NCBI RefSeq assembly: GCF_002939185.1
Contig: NZ_POVL01000023.1
Location: 1-64,000, forward strand
Direction: 5' to 3'
DNA length: 64,000 bases
Source: Enterobacter sichuanensis
Lineage (GTDB): Bacteria; Pseudomonadota; Gammaproteobacteria; Enterobacterales; Enterobacteriaceae
Part shown: positions 28,772-37,903 of the stretch, in pieces
Layout of the letters: the number at the start of each line of letters is the position of its first letter
Position numbering within the stretch: position 1 is the stretch's first letter
Notes under the pieces: generated by a model
Told to the model about the DNA's origin: nothing
Seen by the model: only the letters and a program-made list of their open reading frames with translations
Databases searched by the model: none
Program-made: the position numbers and the translations under genes

Positions 28772-30304
28772 CTACAGCGTATTCAACCGCGCCGGGCAAC
28801 GCTCCAGCAGCTCGACGCTCCCGTCTTCATTCTGCTGCTCCAGCAGCACGTCGAAGCCCCACAGGCGATGCACATGCTTCAGCACCTCTTTGCGCCCTTT
28901 ATCCAGCGGCGCGCGATTGTGCGGAATATAGCGTAGCGTCAGGGAACGGTCACCGCGCAAATCCACATTCCATACCTGAATATTCGGTTCAAGGTTGCTC
29001 AGGTTGTACTGAGAAGAGAGGCGAGAGCGGATCTCCCGGTAACCCTCTTCGTTGTGGATCGCTGAAATCTCCAGGTAGTTGTTACGGTCATCATCCAGCA
29101 CGGTGAAGAAGCGGAAATCACGCATGATCTTCGGCGACATAAACTGGCTGATAAAGCTCTCATCCTTAAAGTCACGCATCGCAAAATGCAGCGTTTCCAG
29201 CCAGTCAGAGCCGGCGATATCCGGGAACCAGTACTTGTCTTCTTCGGTTGGCGACTGACAAATACGTTTAATGTCCTGGAACATGGCAAAACCAAGCGCA
29301 TACGGGTTGATACCGCTATACCATGGGCTGTTATAGGGCGGCTGGAACACCACGTTGGTGTGGCTGTGGAGGAATTCCATCATAAACCGCTCGGTGACTT
29401 TTCCCTCGTCGTAAAGATGGTTGAGAATGGTGTAGTGCCAGAATGTCGCCCAGCCTTCGTTCATCACCTGGGTCTGCTTTTGCGGGTAGAAATACTGGCT
29501 CACCTTGCGCACGATGCGCAGGATCTCACGCTGCCACGACTCCAGCAGCGGGGCGTTCTTCTCCATAAAATAGAGCAGGTTTTCCTGCGGTTCAGACGGA
29601 TAACGACGCGCTTCGGCGACCGCTTTCTCCTCCTCACGCTTCGGCAGGGTACGCCACAGCATATTCACCTGGCTTTGCAGATACTCTTCGCGGCTTTTCT
29701 GCCGGGCTTTCTCCTCCTGCAGGGAGATTTTCTGCGGGCGTTTGTAGCGGTCAACGCCGTAGTTCATCAGCGCGTGGCAAGAGTCGAGCAGTTTTTCCAC
29801 TTCGTCCACGCCGTAGCGCTCTTCGCAGTCGGTAATGTATTTACGCGCGAAGATGAGGTAATCGACGATGGAGCTGGCGTCCGTCCAGCTGCGGAACAGG
29901 TAGTTGTTCTTGAAAAAAGAGTTATGCCCGTAGCAGGCGTGTGCCATCACCAGTGCCTGCATGGTAATGGTGTTCTCTTCCATTAAATAGGCGATACACG
30001 GATTGGAGTTTATAACAATCTCATACGCCAGCCCCTGCTGGCCATGCTTATACAGCCGCTCCGTTTCAATGAATTTTTTACCGAACGACCAGTGCGGATA
30101 GTTAATTGGCATCCCGACGCTGGAGTAGGCGTCCATCATCTGTTCGGACGTAATGACTTCAATCTGATGGGGATAGGTATCCAGGCGATACAGCTTCGCG
30201 ACCCGGTCGATTTCGGCGAGGTAGACATCCAGCAGCTCGAAGGTCCAGTCGGGTCCATCGCTCAGACGTGTGTTGTCCTTGTTCAGGGAATCAATAGTAG
30301 CCAT
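28772..30304 (-). CDS. ycgB: SpoVR-family protein YcgB
   Basis: The 510-residue cytoplasmic protein matches E. coli YcgB almost throughout (MATIDSLNKDNTRLSDGPDW to LERCPARLNTL). SpoVR-family proteins are genetically linked to the YeaG kinase and YeaH; in E. coli ycgB is RpoS-dependent, but the biochemical function is unknown. The start at 30304 fits the family; upstream in-frame codons are unsupported. It is divergent from dadAX. Confidence 0.95.
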   Translation of the reverse strand: MATIDSLNKDNTRLSDGPDWTFELLDVYLAEIDRVAKLYRLDTYPHQIEVITSEQMMDAYSSVGMPINYPHWSFGKKFIETERLYKHGQQGLAYEIVINSNPCIAYLMEENTITMQALVMAHACYGHNSFFKNNYLFRSWTDASSIVDYLIFARKYITDCEERYGVDEVEKLLDSCHALMNYGVDRYKRPQKISLQEEKARQKSREEYLQSQVNMLWRTLPKREEEKAVAEARRYPSEPQENLLYFMEKNAPLLESWQREILRIVRKVSQYFYPQKQTQVMNEGWATFWHYTILNHLYDEGKVTERFMMEFLHSHTNVVFQPPYNSPWYSGINPYALGFAMFQDIKRICQSPTEEDKYWFPDIAGSDWLETLHFAMRDFKDESFISQFMSPKIMRDFRFFTVLDDDRNNYLEISAIHNEEGYREIRSRLSSQYNLSNLEPNIQVWNVDLRGDRSLTLRYIPHNRAPLDKGRKEVLKHVHRLWGFDVLLEQQNEDGSVELLERCPARLNTL

Positions 30305-30625
30305 TAGCGCGCCCTCGTTGTGGGTGCTCTCTCTGTCTGGAGAGCCTCCTTTCAAGCATAGATCAACGTGTTAAAAAGCGTGCTGGGGCAGAAATTTTTT
30401 CTTTGCGATTTCGCGTTTTTGATACGGCAAAAAAACGGTATCTCTCAGCATATTATGCTGGCTAAAAATAACGCGCAGCAGGAGATCCCAAATTAGCCCT
30501 ATCCCCTGATGCTGGGGGATGTGTGAGGCAAGTCACCATAAAAAAGTCGTATGTTGAATAATATTTTCAACTAGGTTATCAATCTGTAATTAGAAGATTG
30601 TTCTTTTGCGCATAATGGAGTGGCT
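30305..30625. other. Divergent ycgB/dadA control region
   Basis: This 321-base gap contains no ORF of note. It has AT-rich stretches expected for Lrp binding (E. coli dadAX is Lrp- and CRP-controlled), and one clear CRP-type site at 30522-30537. Confidence 0.6.
30522..30537. promoter_or_regulatory. CRP site upstream of dadAX
   Basis: TGTGA-GGCAAG-TCACC matches the TGTGA-N6-TCACA consensus at nine of ten positions. It lies about 90-105 bases before the dadA start, in line with known CRP control of dadAX in E. coli. Confidence 0.65.
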
Positions 30626-31924
30626 ATGCATGTTGTCATACTGGGAAGTGGTGTCGTTGGGGTAACCAGCGCCTGGTATTTAAGTCAGGCGGGACATGAC
30701 GTCACCGTTATCGATCGTGAGCCAGGCCCTGCGCTGGAAACCAGCGCGGCGAACGCCGGGCAAATCTCCCCGGGCTATGCGGCGCCGTGGGCGGCTCCGG
30801 GTGTTCCGCTGAAAGCGATTAAATGGATGTTCCAGCGCCATGCGCCGCTGGCCATCAGCCTTGACGGCACGCAGTTCCAGCTCAAGTGGATGTGGCAGAT
30901 GCTGCGCAACTGCGACACCCGCCACTATATGGAGAACAAAGGGCGCATGGTGCGCCTGGCGGAATACAGCCGCGACTGCCTGAAAGCGCTGCGCGCATCG
31001 ACCGGGATCGAGTATGAAGGTCGACAGGGCGGGACGCTGCAGCTGTTCCGCACGGCGCAACAGTACGAAAATGCGACCCGTGACATCGCCGTGCTGGAAG
31101 ATGCCGGCGTACCGTATCAGCTGCTGGAAGCCAGCCAGCTCGGACAGGTTGAACCGGCCCTGGCGGAAGTGGCGCATAAACTGACGGGCGGTCTGCGTCT
31201 GCCGAATGACGAAACCGGTGACTGCCAGCTCTTTACGCAGCGTCTGGCGCAAATGTGCGAGCAGGCGGGTGTGAAATTCCGCTTCAACACCTCTGTCGAC
31301 AAACTGCTGTCGGAAGGGGAAAAAATTTATGGCGTGAAGTGTGGTGAAGAGGTGATCAAAGCCGATGCCTACGTCATGGCGTTTGGCTCGTACTCCACCG
31401 CGATGCTGAAAGGCATTCTCGATATTCCGGTTTATCCGCTGAAGGGCTACTCGCTGACCATTCCGGTGAAAGAGGAGAGCGGGGCGCCGGTGTCGACCAT
31501 TCTGGATGAGACCTACAAAATTGCCATTACCCGCTTTGATAACCGCATCCGCGTAGGCGGCATGGCGGAGATTGTCGGCTTTAACACCGAACTGCTGCAG
31601 CCGCGCCGTGAGACGCTGGAGATGGTGGTGGGCGATCTCTTCCCGCGCGGCGGTTTTGTTGAGCAGGCAACCTTCTGGACCGGTCTGCGTCCAATGACGC
31701 CAGATGGCACGCCGATAGTCGGACGCACGCCATACAAAAACCTGTGGACCAATACCGGACACGGTACGCTTGGCTGGACGATGGCCTGTGGCTCGGGCCA
31801 GCTGCTGAGCGATCTGATCTCCGGGCGCACGCCGGCAATTCCGTTTGACGATTTAAGTGCAGCACGCTATCAGTCGGGGTTTACGCCTTCGCGTCCACAG
31901 CACCTGCACGGCGCGCATAACTAA
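30626..31924 (+). CDS. dadA: D-amino acid dehydrogenase, small subunit
   Basis: The 432-residue FAD enzyme oxidises D-alanine and other D-amino acids to 2-oxo acids, passing electrons to the respiratory chain. The N-terminal dinucleotide-binding motif GSGVVGV and the C-terminal FAD-contact stretch [13 protein letters not shown] are intact. The ATG at 30626 has GGAG seven bases ahead. It is followed nine bases later by dadX, so the pair catabolises L-alanine through the D form. Confidence 0.97.
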   Translation: MHVVILGSGVVGVTSAWYLSQAGHDVTVIDREPGPALETSAANAGQISPGYAAPWAAPGVPLKAIKWMFQRHAPLAISLDGTQFQLKWMWQMLRNCDTRHYMENKGRMVRLAEYSRDCLKALRASTGIEYEGRQGGTLQLFRTAQQYENATRDIAVLEDAGVPYQLLEASQLGQVEPALAEVAHKLTGGLRLPNDETGDCQLFTQRLAQMCEQAGVKFRFNTSVDKLLSEGEKIYGVKCGEEVIKADAYVMAFGSYSTAMLKGILDIPVYPLKGYSLTIPVKEESGAPVSTILDETYKIAITRFDNRIRVGGMAEIVGFNTELLQPRRETLEMVVGDLFPRGGFVEQATFWTGLRPMTPDGTPIVGRTPYKNLWTNTGHGTLGWTMACGSGQLLSDLISGRTPAIPFDDLSAARYQSGFTPSRPQHLHGAHN

Positions 31925-31933
31925 GGAGCTGTC

Positions 31934-33004
31934 ATGTCCCGTCCTGTTCTCGCTCAGCTGAACCTGCAGGCCCTGAAGGATAACCTGCAGATTGTTCGCC
32001 GGGCAGCACCTGGCGCCCGCGTGTGGTCGGTGGTGAAAGCCAATGCCTACGGCCACGGCATTGACCGTATCTGGAGCGCGCTGAGCGCCACCGACGGCTT
32101 CGCGTTACTGAATCTGGAAGAGGCCATTCTGCTGCGCGAGCGCGGCTGGAAAGGGCCCATTCTGCTGCTGGAGGGGTTCTTCCATGCCGACGACCTGCCG
32201 CTGCTGGATAAGTACCGGCTGACCACCAGCGTTCACAGCAACTGGCAGATTAAGGCGATTCAGGATGCGAAGCTCCATGCGCCGCTGGATATTTATCTCA
32301 AGGTGAACAGCGGCATGAACCGCCTGGGCTTCCAGCCTGAGCGGGTACATACCGTCTGGCAGCAGCTGCGCGCCCTGAAGAACGTGGGTGAAATGACGCT
32401 GATGGCCCATTTTGCCGATGCGGAAAAACCGGACGGCATTGCTGATGCCATGGTCCGTATTGAGCAGGCTGCAGAGGGGCTGGACTGCCCGCGCTCGCTG
32501 TCAAACTCCGCAGCGACCCTGTGGCATCCTGAGGCGCATTACAACTGGGTGCGTCCGGGGATCGTACTGTACGGCGCATCGCCCTCGGGCCAGTGGCAGG
32601 ATATCGCCAACAGCGGCCTGAAGCCGGTGATGACGTTGCGCAGTGAAATCATTGGCGTACAGACGCTGAAGGCCGGCGACACGGTGGGCTACGGCAGCCG
32701 CTACCGGGCGACGGGTGAGCAGCGGATTGGTATTGTGGCAGGCGGCTATGCTGACGGCTACCCGCGCATCGCCCCGACCGGGACGCCGGTATGGGTGGAT
32801 GGCGTCCGCACGGGAACGGTGGGCACCGTATCGATGGATATGCTGGCCGTTGACCTGACGCCATGCCCGCAGGCGGGCATCGGTTCACCGGTCGAGCTGT
32901 GGGGTAACGAAATCAAAATTGATGACGTGGCCGCCGCGGCGGGGACGGTAGGGTATGAACTGATGTGCGCGCTGGCACCGAGAGTGCCTGTTGTGACGGT
33001 GTAA
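31934..33004 (+). CDS. dadX: Catabolic alanine racemase
   Basis: The 356-residue PLP enzyme interconverts L- and D-alanine. The PLP lysine is K35 in VVKANAYGHG, and the catalytic Tyr lies in GDTVGYGSRYRATGEQ near residue 253. AAGGAG precedes the ATG. It supplies D-alanine to DadA; it is the inducible paralogue of alr. Confidence 0.97.
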   Translation: MSRPVLAQLNLQALKDNLQIVRRAAPGARVWSVVKANAYGHGIDRIWSALSATDGFALLNLEEAILLRERGWKGPILLLEGFFHADDLPLLDKYRLTTSVHSNWQIKAIQDAKLHAPLDIYLKVNSGMNRLGFQPERVHTVWQQLRALKNVGEMTLMAHFADAEKPDGIADAMVRIEQAAEGLDCPRSLSNSAATLWHPEAHYNWVRPGIVLYGASPSGQWQDIANSGLKPVMTLRSEIIGVQTLKAGDTVGYGSRYRATGEQRIGIVAGGYADGYPRIAPTGTPVWVDGVRTGTVGTVSMDMLAVDLTPCPQAGIGSPVELWGNEIKIDDVAAAAGTVGYELMCALAPRVPVVTV

Positions 33005-33012
33005 CTTGAGTT

Positions 33013-33089
33013 CGCCGGGTGGCGCTAACGCTTACCCGGCCTACGTTCGAGGGTTTTGTAGGCGGGTAAGGCGAAGCCGTCACCCGGCA
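33013..33089. repeat. Pair of inverted REP elements
   Basis: A first unit (CGCCGGGTGGCGCTAACGCT then TACCCGGCCTAC) faces a second (GTAGGCGGGTAAGGCGAAGC then CGTCACCCGGC). It separates the convergent dadX and cvrA genes. Confidence 0.8.
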
Positions 33090-33095
33090 AAAAAA

Positions 33096-34829
33096 CTACT
33101 CCACGTCCTCTTCCCTCGGCCTCAAGCCGACTTTCCGTACCGCGTTATCTTCTTTTTCGGCAACTGTCCAGATCATCCCGGCAAACTCCACCTGGTCACC
33201 CACTACCGGGGCCGCGCCAAGCCGCTGCTGGATGATTTCGCCCAGCGTTTGCTGGTTATCACCGTCTTCAGCCCCCTCATCCAGACCGTAAATCAGGGCC
33301 ACATCCGCAAATTTGGCGCTGGCTTCCAGAATAAAATCGCCGAAGAAACGCTGGTCCAGCGCCACCGGCGGCGACTGGCTGAACAGCTTGCCCAGCGCGG
33401 GCAGGTCGCGCTCGCGGCCTATCACGCACAGAATGTCCCCTTCGCGCAGACGGGTGCTGCCGGTCGGGTGCAGCAGGACATTATCGCGGAACAGGGCGGC
33501 AATCCGCGTGTCGGCGGGCATGTGCAAATCGCGCAGTGAGGCACCCACGCACCATTTGTCGGCGCTGAGCTGATAGACAAACTGTTCCCACGGGTTTTCC
33601 GGGTGGATGTCCAGCCCGACGCGGGACACCGGCCAGCCCACCGGCGGTACCACCACTTTGGCTTTTTTCGCCGCCCACCCGAGGGACGTTCCCTGGAAGA
33701 GCAGCGAAATCAGCACCACGAAGAACGCCACGTTAAAGAACAGCCGGGCGTTATCCAGACCGGCCATCATCGGGAAGACGGCAAGGATAATCGGCACCGC
33801 GCCGCGCAGGCCCACCCAGCTGATAAAGACGCGCTCGCGCATGTTGAAGCCGCGAAACGGCAGCAGCCCCGCAAACACCGACAGCGGACGGGCGAAGAAG
33901 ATCATCCACGCCGACAACAGCAGCGCAGGAATGGCGATGGGAAGCAGGTCCGAGGGCGTCACCAGAAGCCCCAGCACCAGGAACATGCCGATCTGCGCCA
34001 GCCAGGCCAGTCCGTCGAAGTTTTGCAAAATGGCATGACGGTTGCGGATAGGGCGGTTGCCCATCAGGAACCCGCACAGATAAACGGCGAGAATGCCGCT
34101 ACCGTCCAGCGCTGTGGTGACGGCGAAAATAAGAATGCCGCCGCTCAGCGCCAGCAGCGGATAGAGTCCCAGCGGCAGCGATATGCGGTTGATGGTCTGC
34201 TGTAACAGATACCCTCCCGCCAGGCCGATGAGTATCCCCAGGCCGAACTGCTGCAGGATATGCCACGCAAACATCCAGCTCAGCCCGCTTTCGTGCTGCT
34301 GAATCATCTCGATAAGCGTGATGGTGAGAAACACCGCCATCGGATCGTTACTGCCGGATTCAATCTCAAGCGTGGAGCCCACGCGTTCGTTAAGTCCTTT
34401 ACCACCGAGCAGGGAGAACACGGCTGCCGCATCGGTTGAGCCGACGATAGCGCCAATCAACAGTCCTTCCATGATATTGAGATGGAAAAGCCAGGCGGCC
34501 ATCATCCCGGTGAGGCCTGAGGTTATCAACACGCCGACGGTTGCCAGCGACAGTGCAGGTCCTAAGGCCACGCGGAAGGAGCTCGCCTGGGTGCGCATCC
34601 CGCCGTCAAGCAGGATCACGGCCAGTGCGAGGTTACTCACCATATAGGCGAAAGGGTAGTTATCGAAAGGAATACCGCCGATGCCATCAATGCCAGCCAG
34701 CATGCCGATGGCAAGGAAAATAACAAGAATAGGTATGCCGAGACGCGATGAAAATGAACTTAATAAAATACTGCTGGTTACAAGGACCGAACCCAGAATG
34801 AAAAGACTGATTATCGCTGCGGCATCCAA
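33096..34829 (-). CDS. cvrA: K+/H+ antiporter of the NhaP2/CvrA family
   Basis: The 577-residue protein has an N-terminal CPA1 antiporter domain of about 12-13 helices (to residue 390) with the [12 protein letters not shown] and [13 protein letters not shown] motifs whose Asp residues carry ions, followed by a cytoplasmic TrkA-C/regulatory domain (about 400-570). It matches E. coli CvrA (YcgO, NhaP2), needed for potassium and volume control at low osmolarity. Confidence 0.95.
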   Translation of the reverse strand: MDAAAIISLFILGSVLVTSSILLSSFSSRLGIPILVIFLAIGMLAGIDGIGGIPFDNYPFAYMVSNLALAVILLDGGMRTQASSFRVALGPALSLATVGVLITSGLTGMMAAWLFHLNIMEGLLIGAIVGSTDAAAVFSLLGGKGLNERVGSTLEIESGSNDPMAVFLTITLIEMIQQHESGLSWMFAWHILQQFGLGILIGLAGGYLLQQTINRISLPLGLYPLLALSGGILIFAVTTALDGSGILAVYLCGFLMGNRPIRNRHAILQNFDGLAWLAQIGMFLVLGLLVTPSDLLPIAIPALLLSAWMIFFARPLSVFAGLLPFRGFNMRERVFISWVGLRGAVPIILAVFPMMAGLDNARLFFNVAFFVVLISLLFQGTSLGWAAKKAKVVVPPVGWPVSRVGLDIHPENPWEQFVYQLSADKWCVGASLRDLHMPADTRIAALFRDNVLLHPTGSTRLREGDILCVIGRERDLPALGKLFSQSPPVALDQRFFGDFILEASAKFADVALIYGLDEGAEDGDNQQTLGEIIQQRLGAAPVVGDQVEFAGMIWTVAEKEDNAVRKVGLRPREEDVE

Positions 34830-34926
34830 TGTTCTCTTACTCCCACCTCAATGTTAACGCTGTTACTAAAACCCTAACATATTAACCACGGCAACAGCGT
34901 TTTATTAAGCGGGTTTGACGGCTTTT

Positions 34927-35841
34927 TTATGCCTTTATGACAGGATGGCCGCTGAGGGTGAGCCGGCTGCCCGAATCATTATGAATCAGGGAGGCGTGCG
35001 CCCCCAGCGGCAGGGTGACGGTTTGCTGCTCATGACCGAAATCCAGCCCGGTAATGACCGGAATATCCAGCCGCGAGCGAACAAAGTCGATCATGGTCTC
35101 AAGGGTGTAACCCGCGTCATAATCATTAGGCGCAGCGCCGCTAAAGCTGCCCAGAATAATGGCGGACTGGCGCTCAAGAATACCGGCATGATAAAGCTGC
35201 AACAGCATGCGCTCGACGCGGAACGGATGTTCGTTGATATCTTCCAGCACCAGAATGCCATCCTCGATGTGCGGCAGCCACGGCGTGCCAATGAGCGAGA
35301 CCAGCATCGCCAGATTGCCGCCCCAGAGCTGGCCTTCACACTCCCAGTGCGGCCCATTGCCTTGCCACTCCACGCTGTAGGTCGAATTGCGCAGCGCGCG
35401 CCAGAAATGGTCCATGGTAAACGCATCCAGCTCCGGCGCACCGACGTTACCGGCCAGCATCGGGCCGCTGAAGGTAATGACGTTATGCAGCGCCAGCAGC
35501 CCAAGCTGGATGACGGTGAAATCGCTGTGGCCGCAGATCAGCAGCGGATCCTGCTGCTGACGCTGCGCCAGGCCCTGCCAGTCAATACTCTCCAGCAGAC
35601 GGCTCGCGCCATATCCGCCGCGTACCGCCAGAACGATCTGGTTTGCACCCTTCAGGTTCACCAGGCTGTTGATATCATTCAGCCTCTGCGCCTCCGTGCC
35701 GGCAAAACGCTGCTGGCGGCGGGGGATAATCGTCTGATTTTCTACCTGATGGCCGGACGCCAGCAAACGCTGAACGCCCCGCTGTGCCGCGTCCTGGTTA
35801 ATGCAGTAGCCGGATGGCGCGATGAGATGAAACTGAGACAT
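34927..35841 (-). CDS. ldcA: Murein L,D-carboxypeptidase
   Basis: The 304-residue cytoplasmic serine peptidase removes the terminal D-alanine from muropeptide tetrapeptides during peptidoglycan recycling. The S66-family nucleophile is S106 in CGHSDFT, with the oxyanion motif RGGYGASRLL upstream and the His/Glu pair towards the C-terminus (LDFGHEQ). Length matches E. coli. It is divergent from emtA, another murein enzyme. Confidence 0.96.
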   Translation of the reverse strand: MSQFHLIAPSGYCINQDAAQRGVQRLLASGHQVENQTIIPRRQQRFAGTEAQRLNDINSLVNLKGANQIVLAVRGGYGASRLLESIDWQGLAQRQQQDPLLICGHSDFTVIQLGLLALHNVITFSGPMLAGNVGAPELDAFTMDHFWRALRNSTYSVEWQGNGPHWECEGQLWGGNLAMLVSLIGTPWLPHIEDGILVLEDINEHPFRVERMLLQLYHAGILERQSAIILGSFSGAAPNDYDAGYTLETMIDFVRSRLDIPVITGLDFGHEQQTVTLPLGAHASLIHNDSGSRLTLSGHPVIKA

Positions 35842-35947
35842 GGCAATTCCTTGCTGAATGAGAAACTAATTGTCTATATCATGCCGCTTATACGCTGCCT
35901 GCTTCAAGGGCGGCGCACCGCGATGACCGGCTATAAGGATAGATGAC

Positions 35948-36559
35948 GTGAAATTAAGATGGTTTGCTTTTTTGATTGTGTTGCTCGCTGGCTGTAGTTC
36001 AAAGCATGATTATCAAAATCCGCCGTGGAACCCGGAAGTGCCGGTGAAGCGGGCGATGCAGTGGATGCCGATCAGTGAACAAGCCGGGAAGGCCTGGGGC
36101 GTCAGCCCGCGTCTGATCACGGCGATTATTGCGGTGGAGTCCGGCGGTAACCCCACGCTTGTCAGCAAGTCCAACGCGGTAGGGCTGATGCAGCTTAAAG
36201 CGTCAACGGCGGGGAGAGAAGTGTACCGCTATATGGGCTGGAGCGGCCAGCCGTCAACCAGCGAGCTGAAGAACCCGGAGCGCAACATTTCAATGGGCAC
36301 AGCCTATCTGAGCATTATGGAACATGGCGTGCTGAAGGGCATTGAGGATCCGGATGTGATGCAGTACGCGCTGGTGGTTTCTTACGTCAACGGTGCCGGC
36401 GCGTTGCTCAGGACCTTCTCATCAGACCGAAAAGAGGCGATAGAAGAGATTAACGGCATGGACAAAGACGAATTCTTTGAGCATGTGGTGAAAAATCACC
36501 CGGCACCACAGGCGCCTCGTTATATCTGGAAAGTACAGAAAGCGATGGATGCCATGTAA
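35948..36559 (+). CDS. emtA: Membrane-bound endo-type lytic transglycosylase EmtA
   Basis: The 203-residue outer membrane lipoprotein cleaves murein glycan strands internally, releasing anhydromuropeptides. The lipobox LLAGC places the acylated Cys at 16; the catalytic Glu is E64 in AVESGGNP, and the AVGLMQLK goose-lysozyme motif follows. It starts with GTG at 35948. Confidence 0.95.
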   Translation: MKLRWFAFLIVLLAGCSSKHDYQNPPWNPEVPVKRAMQWMPISEQAGKAWGVSPRLITAIIAVESGGNPTLVSKSNAVGLMQLKASTAGREVYRYMGWSGQPSTSELKNPERNISMGTAYLSIMEHGVLKGIEDPDVMQYALVVSYVNGAGALLRTFSSDRKEAIEEINGMDKDEFFEHVVKNHPAPQAPRYIWKVQKAMDAM

Positions 36560-36597
36560 TGCCGCAGACGGGCGGCGGTCACGCTGCCCGATTTTCC

Positions 36598-37329
36598 TTA
36601 CAGAATTTTATTGGCGCGCTCCCGCGCCTCTCGCTCCAGCGAGTAGATAATGCGCTGCAGCTCACGCTCTGCACCGGGGCCGACGTTGAGGAAACGGAAA
36701 CTCAGACGCGGAGTGGTGATGGTTTCATTTTTGCTGTCCACAACGGTGCGATCGCTGATAGCAATCAACTGCGCGTCGAAATAAAAGCGACCCCAGCCAC
36801 CCATATCCAGTTCGATTTGTGTAAACCGCATGCCTTCTACCAGTCCGTCAGGTTTCGGCGTATCCATCAGTGCGCCCATACCGCCGAGCGACAGATCGAA
36901 GAGACGGAAGCGGATCTCTTTTTTGTCCGGCATTTTGGCCTTACAAAAATAGGCGGGATGAAGCGGGGCGTTGATGCGGAAATATTCACGACGCTGAACA
37001 AACCAGAGATTGGAGGGAAGCGGGGTCACAAAGGCCGGAAGTCCCTGGTATTCGCGCAGTTCCAGTCGCGACAGGACAAACTCCACTTTAGCTCCCTGGG
37101 TTTCGGCCATCACCGCGAGATTCTCCGCTTTCAGCGCCGCACGGTTTTCATACTCCTGACTGCCTAAATCAATCACCAGCCGCTCCTGCGAGGCGTCCAG
37201 GATCTTGCTGATGAACTGATTATTCGACCAGCTGATGCGCAGCGGCACTTCGCCTTTTTGCAGGTCGCGTAATACCCCTAATACAGCCAGCGGATTTTGC
37301 TTGAGGAACTGCTCACTGTAATGACTCAC
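36598..37329 (-). CDS. ycgR: Flagellar brake protein YcgR
   Basis: The 243-residue protein binds cyclic di-GMP and slows the flagellar motor. It has an N-terminal YcgR domain (residues 1-110) and a C-terminal PilZ domain with both ligand motifs: RxxxR at QRREYFRI and D/NxSxxG at DLSLGGMG. A complete class III flagellar promoter precedes it, tying it to the FliA regulon. The phosphodiesterase PdeD at 9644 shares the second messenger. Confidence 0.95.
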   Translation of the reverse strand: MSHYSEQFLKQNPLAVLGVLRDLQKGEVPLRISWSNNQFISKILDASQERLVIDLGSQEYENRAALKAENLAVMAETQGAKVEFVLSRLELREYQGLPAFVTPLPSNLWFVQRREYFRINAPLHPAYFCKAKMPDKKEIRFRLFDLSLGGMGALMDTPKPDGLVEGMRFTQIELDMGGWGRFYFDAQLIAISDRTVVDSKNETITTPRLSFRFLNVGPGAERELQRIIYSLEREARERANKIL

Positions 37330-37368
37330 GCCGGATGGCTCCTTGATAAATGACAGACTGTCTTAGCG

Positions 37369-37395
37369 TTATCGGCACGCTGCAATGAAACTTAA
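37369..37395 (-). promoter_or_regulatory. Sigma-28 (FliA) promoter of ycgR
   Basis: On the minus strand, TTAAGTTT, an 11-base spacer, and GCCGATAA fit the FliA consensus TAAAGTTT-N11-GCCGATAA at 15 of 16 positions. It lies about 40 bases before the ycgR start codon. Confidence 0.85.
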
Positions 37396-37535
37396 TACAA
37401 ACCGGTGAGTTTTTTTTCGGCTTACGCAAAGATAAGTCGGTGAGATGAAAATGGTTTTCTGGCGATGACCTATACTTAAGTTAGCTGCGCAGAAGGTTTT
37501 CTGCGCATGCGTTAAACCTGCAAGAGGGCATCGCT

Positions 37536-37790
37536 ATGGGTATCATCGCCTGGATTATCTTCGGTCTTATTGCTGGCGCTATCGCGAAATTGATCATGCC
37601 GGGAAACGACGGCGGCGGCTTTATTTTGACCTGCGTACTCGGGGTCGTTGGTGCGGTTGTGGGCGGCTGGCTGGCGACGATGTTTGGCTTTGGCGGCAAC
37701 ATAAGTGGTTTTGACCTGCACAGTTTTCTGGTCGCTGTTGTGGGCGCCATTGTGGTGCTGGGCATATTCAGGTTACTGCGACGAGCATAA
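37536..37790 (+). CDS. ymgE: GlsB/YeaQ/YmgE-family membrane protein
   Basis: This 84-residue very hydrophobic protein with three helices and many glycines (GIIAWIIFGLIAGAIAKLIMPG) belongs to the transglycosylase-associated family, matching E. coli YmgE. Family members are general-stress membrane proteins of unknown mechanism. CAAGAGGG precedes the start and a terminator follows. Confidence 0.92.
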   Translation: MGIIAWIIFGLIAGAIAKLIMPGNDGGGFILTCVLGVVGAVVGGWLATMFGFGGNISGFDLHSFLVAVVGAIVVLGIFRLLRRA

Positions 37791-37798
37791 ATTAACGG

Positions 37799-37829
37799 AA
37801 ACGGCTCTCTGCGGAGGGCCGTTTTTTTT
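37799..37829 (+). terminator. Terminator after ymgE
   Basis: AAACGGC-T-CTC and GAG-G-GCCGTTT form a stem around TGCG, followed by eight T residues. Confidence 0.8.
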
Positions 37830-37851
37830 GCCTGAATATTGATTTGTTAAT

Positions 37852-37870
37852 CTAAATGATAATAATTGTC
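37852..37870. promoter_or_regulatory. Fur box upstream of the siderophore receptor
   Basis: CTAAATGATAATAATTGTC matches the 19-base Fur consensus at 14 positions, including the central ATGATAAT. It lies 34 bases before the receptor start, so iron repression of the receptor is likely. Confidence 0.7.
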
Positions 37871-37903
37871 GTTCCGAATTGCATTCAAGAACAAGACGAC
37901 ATT

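Noticed and set aside
30680-31762. A 360-codon open frame antisense to dadA
   Set aside because: It is a shadow of dadA with no domain and a biased Arg/His-rich composition.
34915-35946. A 343-codon open frame opposite ldcA
   Set aside because: Shadow frame with unusual composition; ldcA is clearly the gene.
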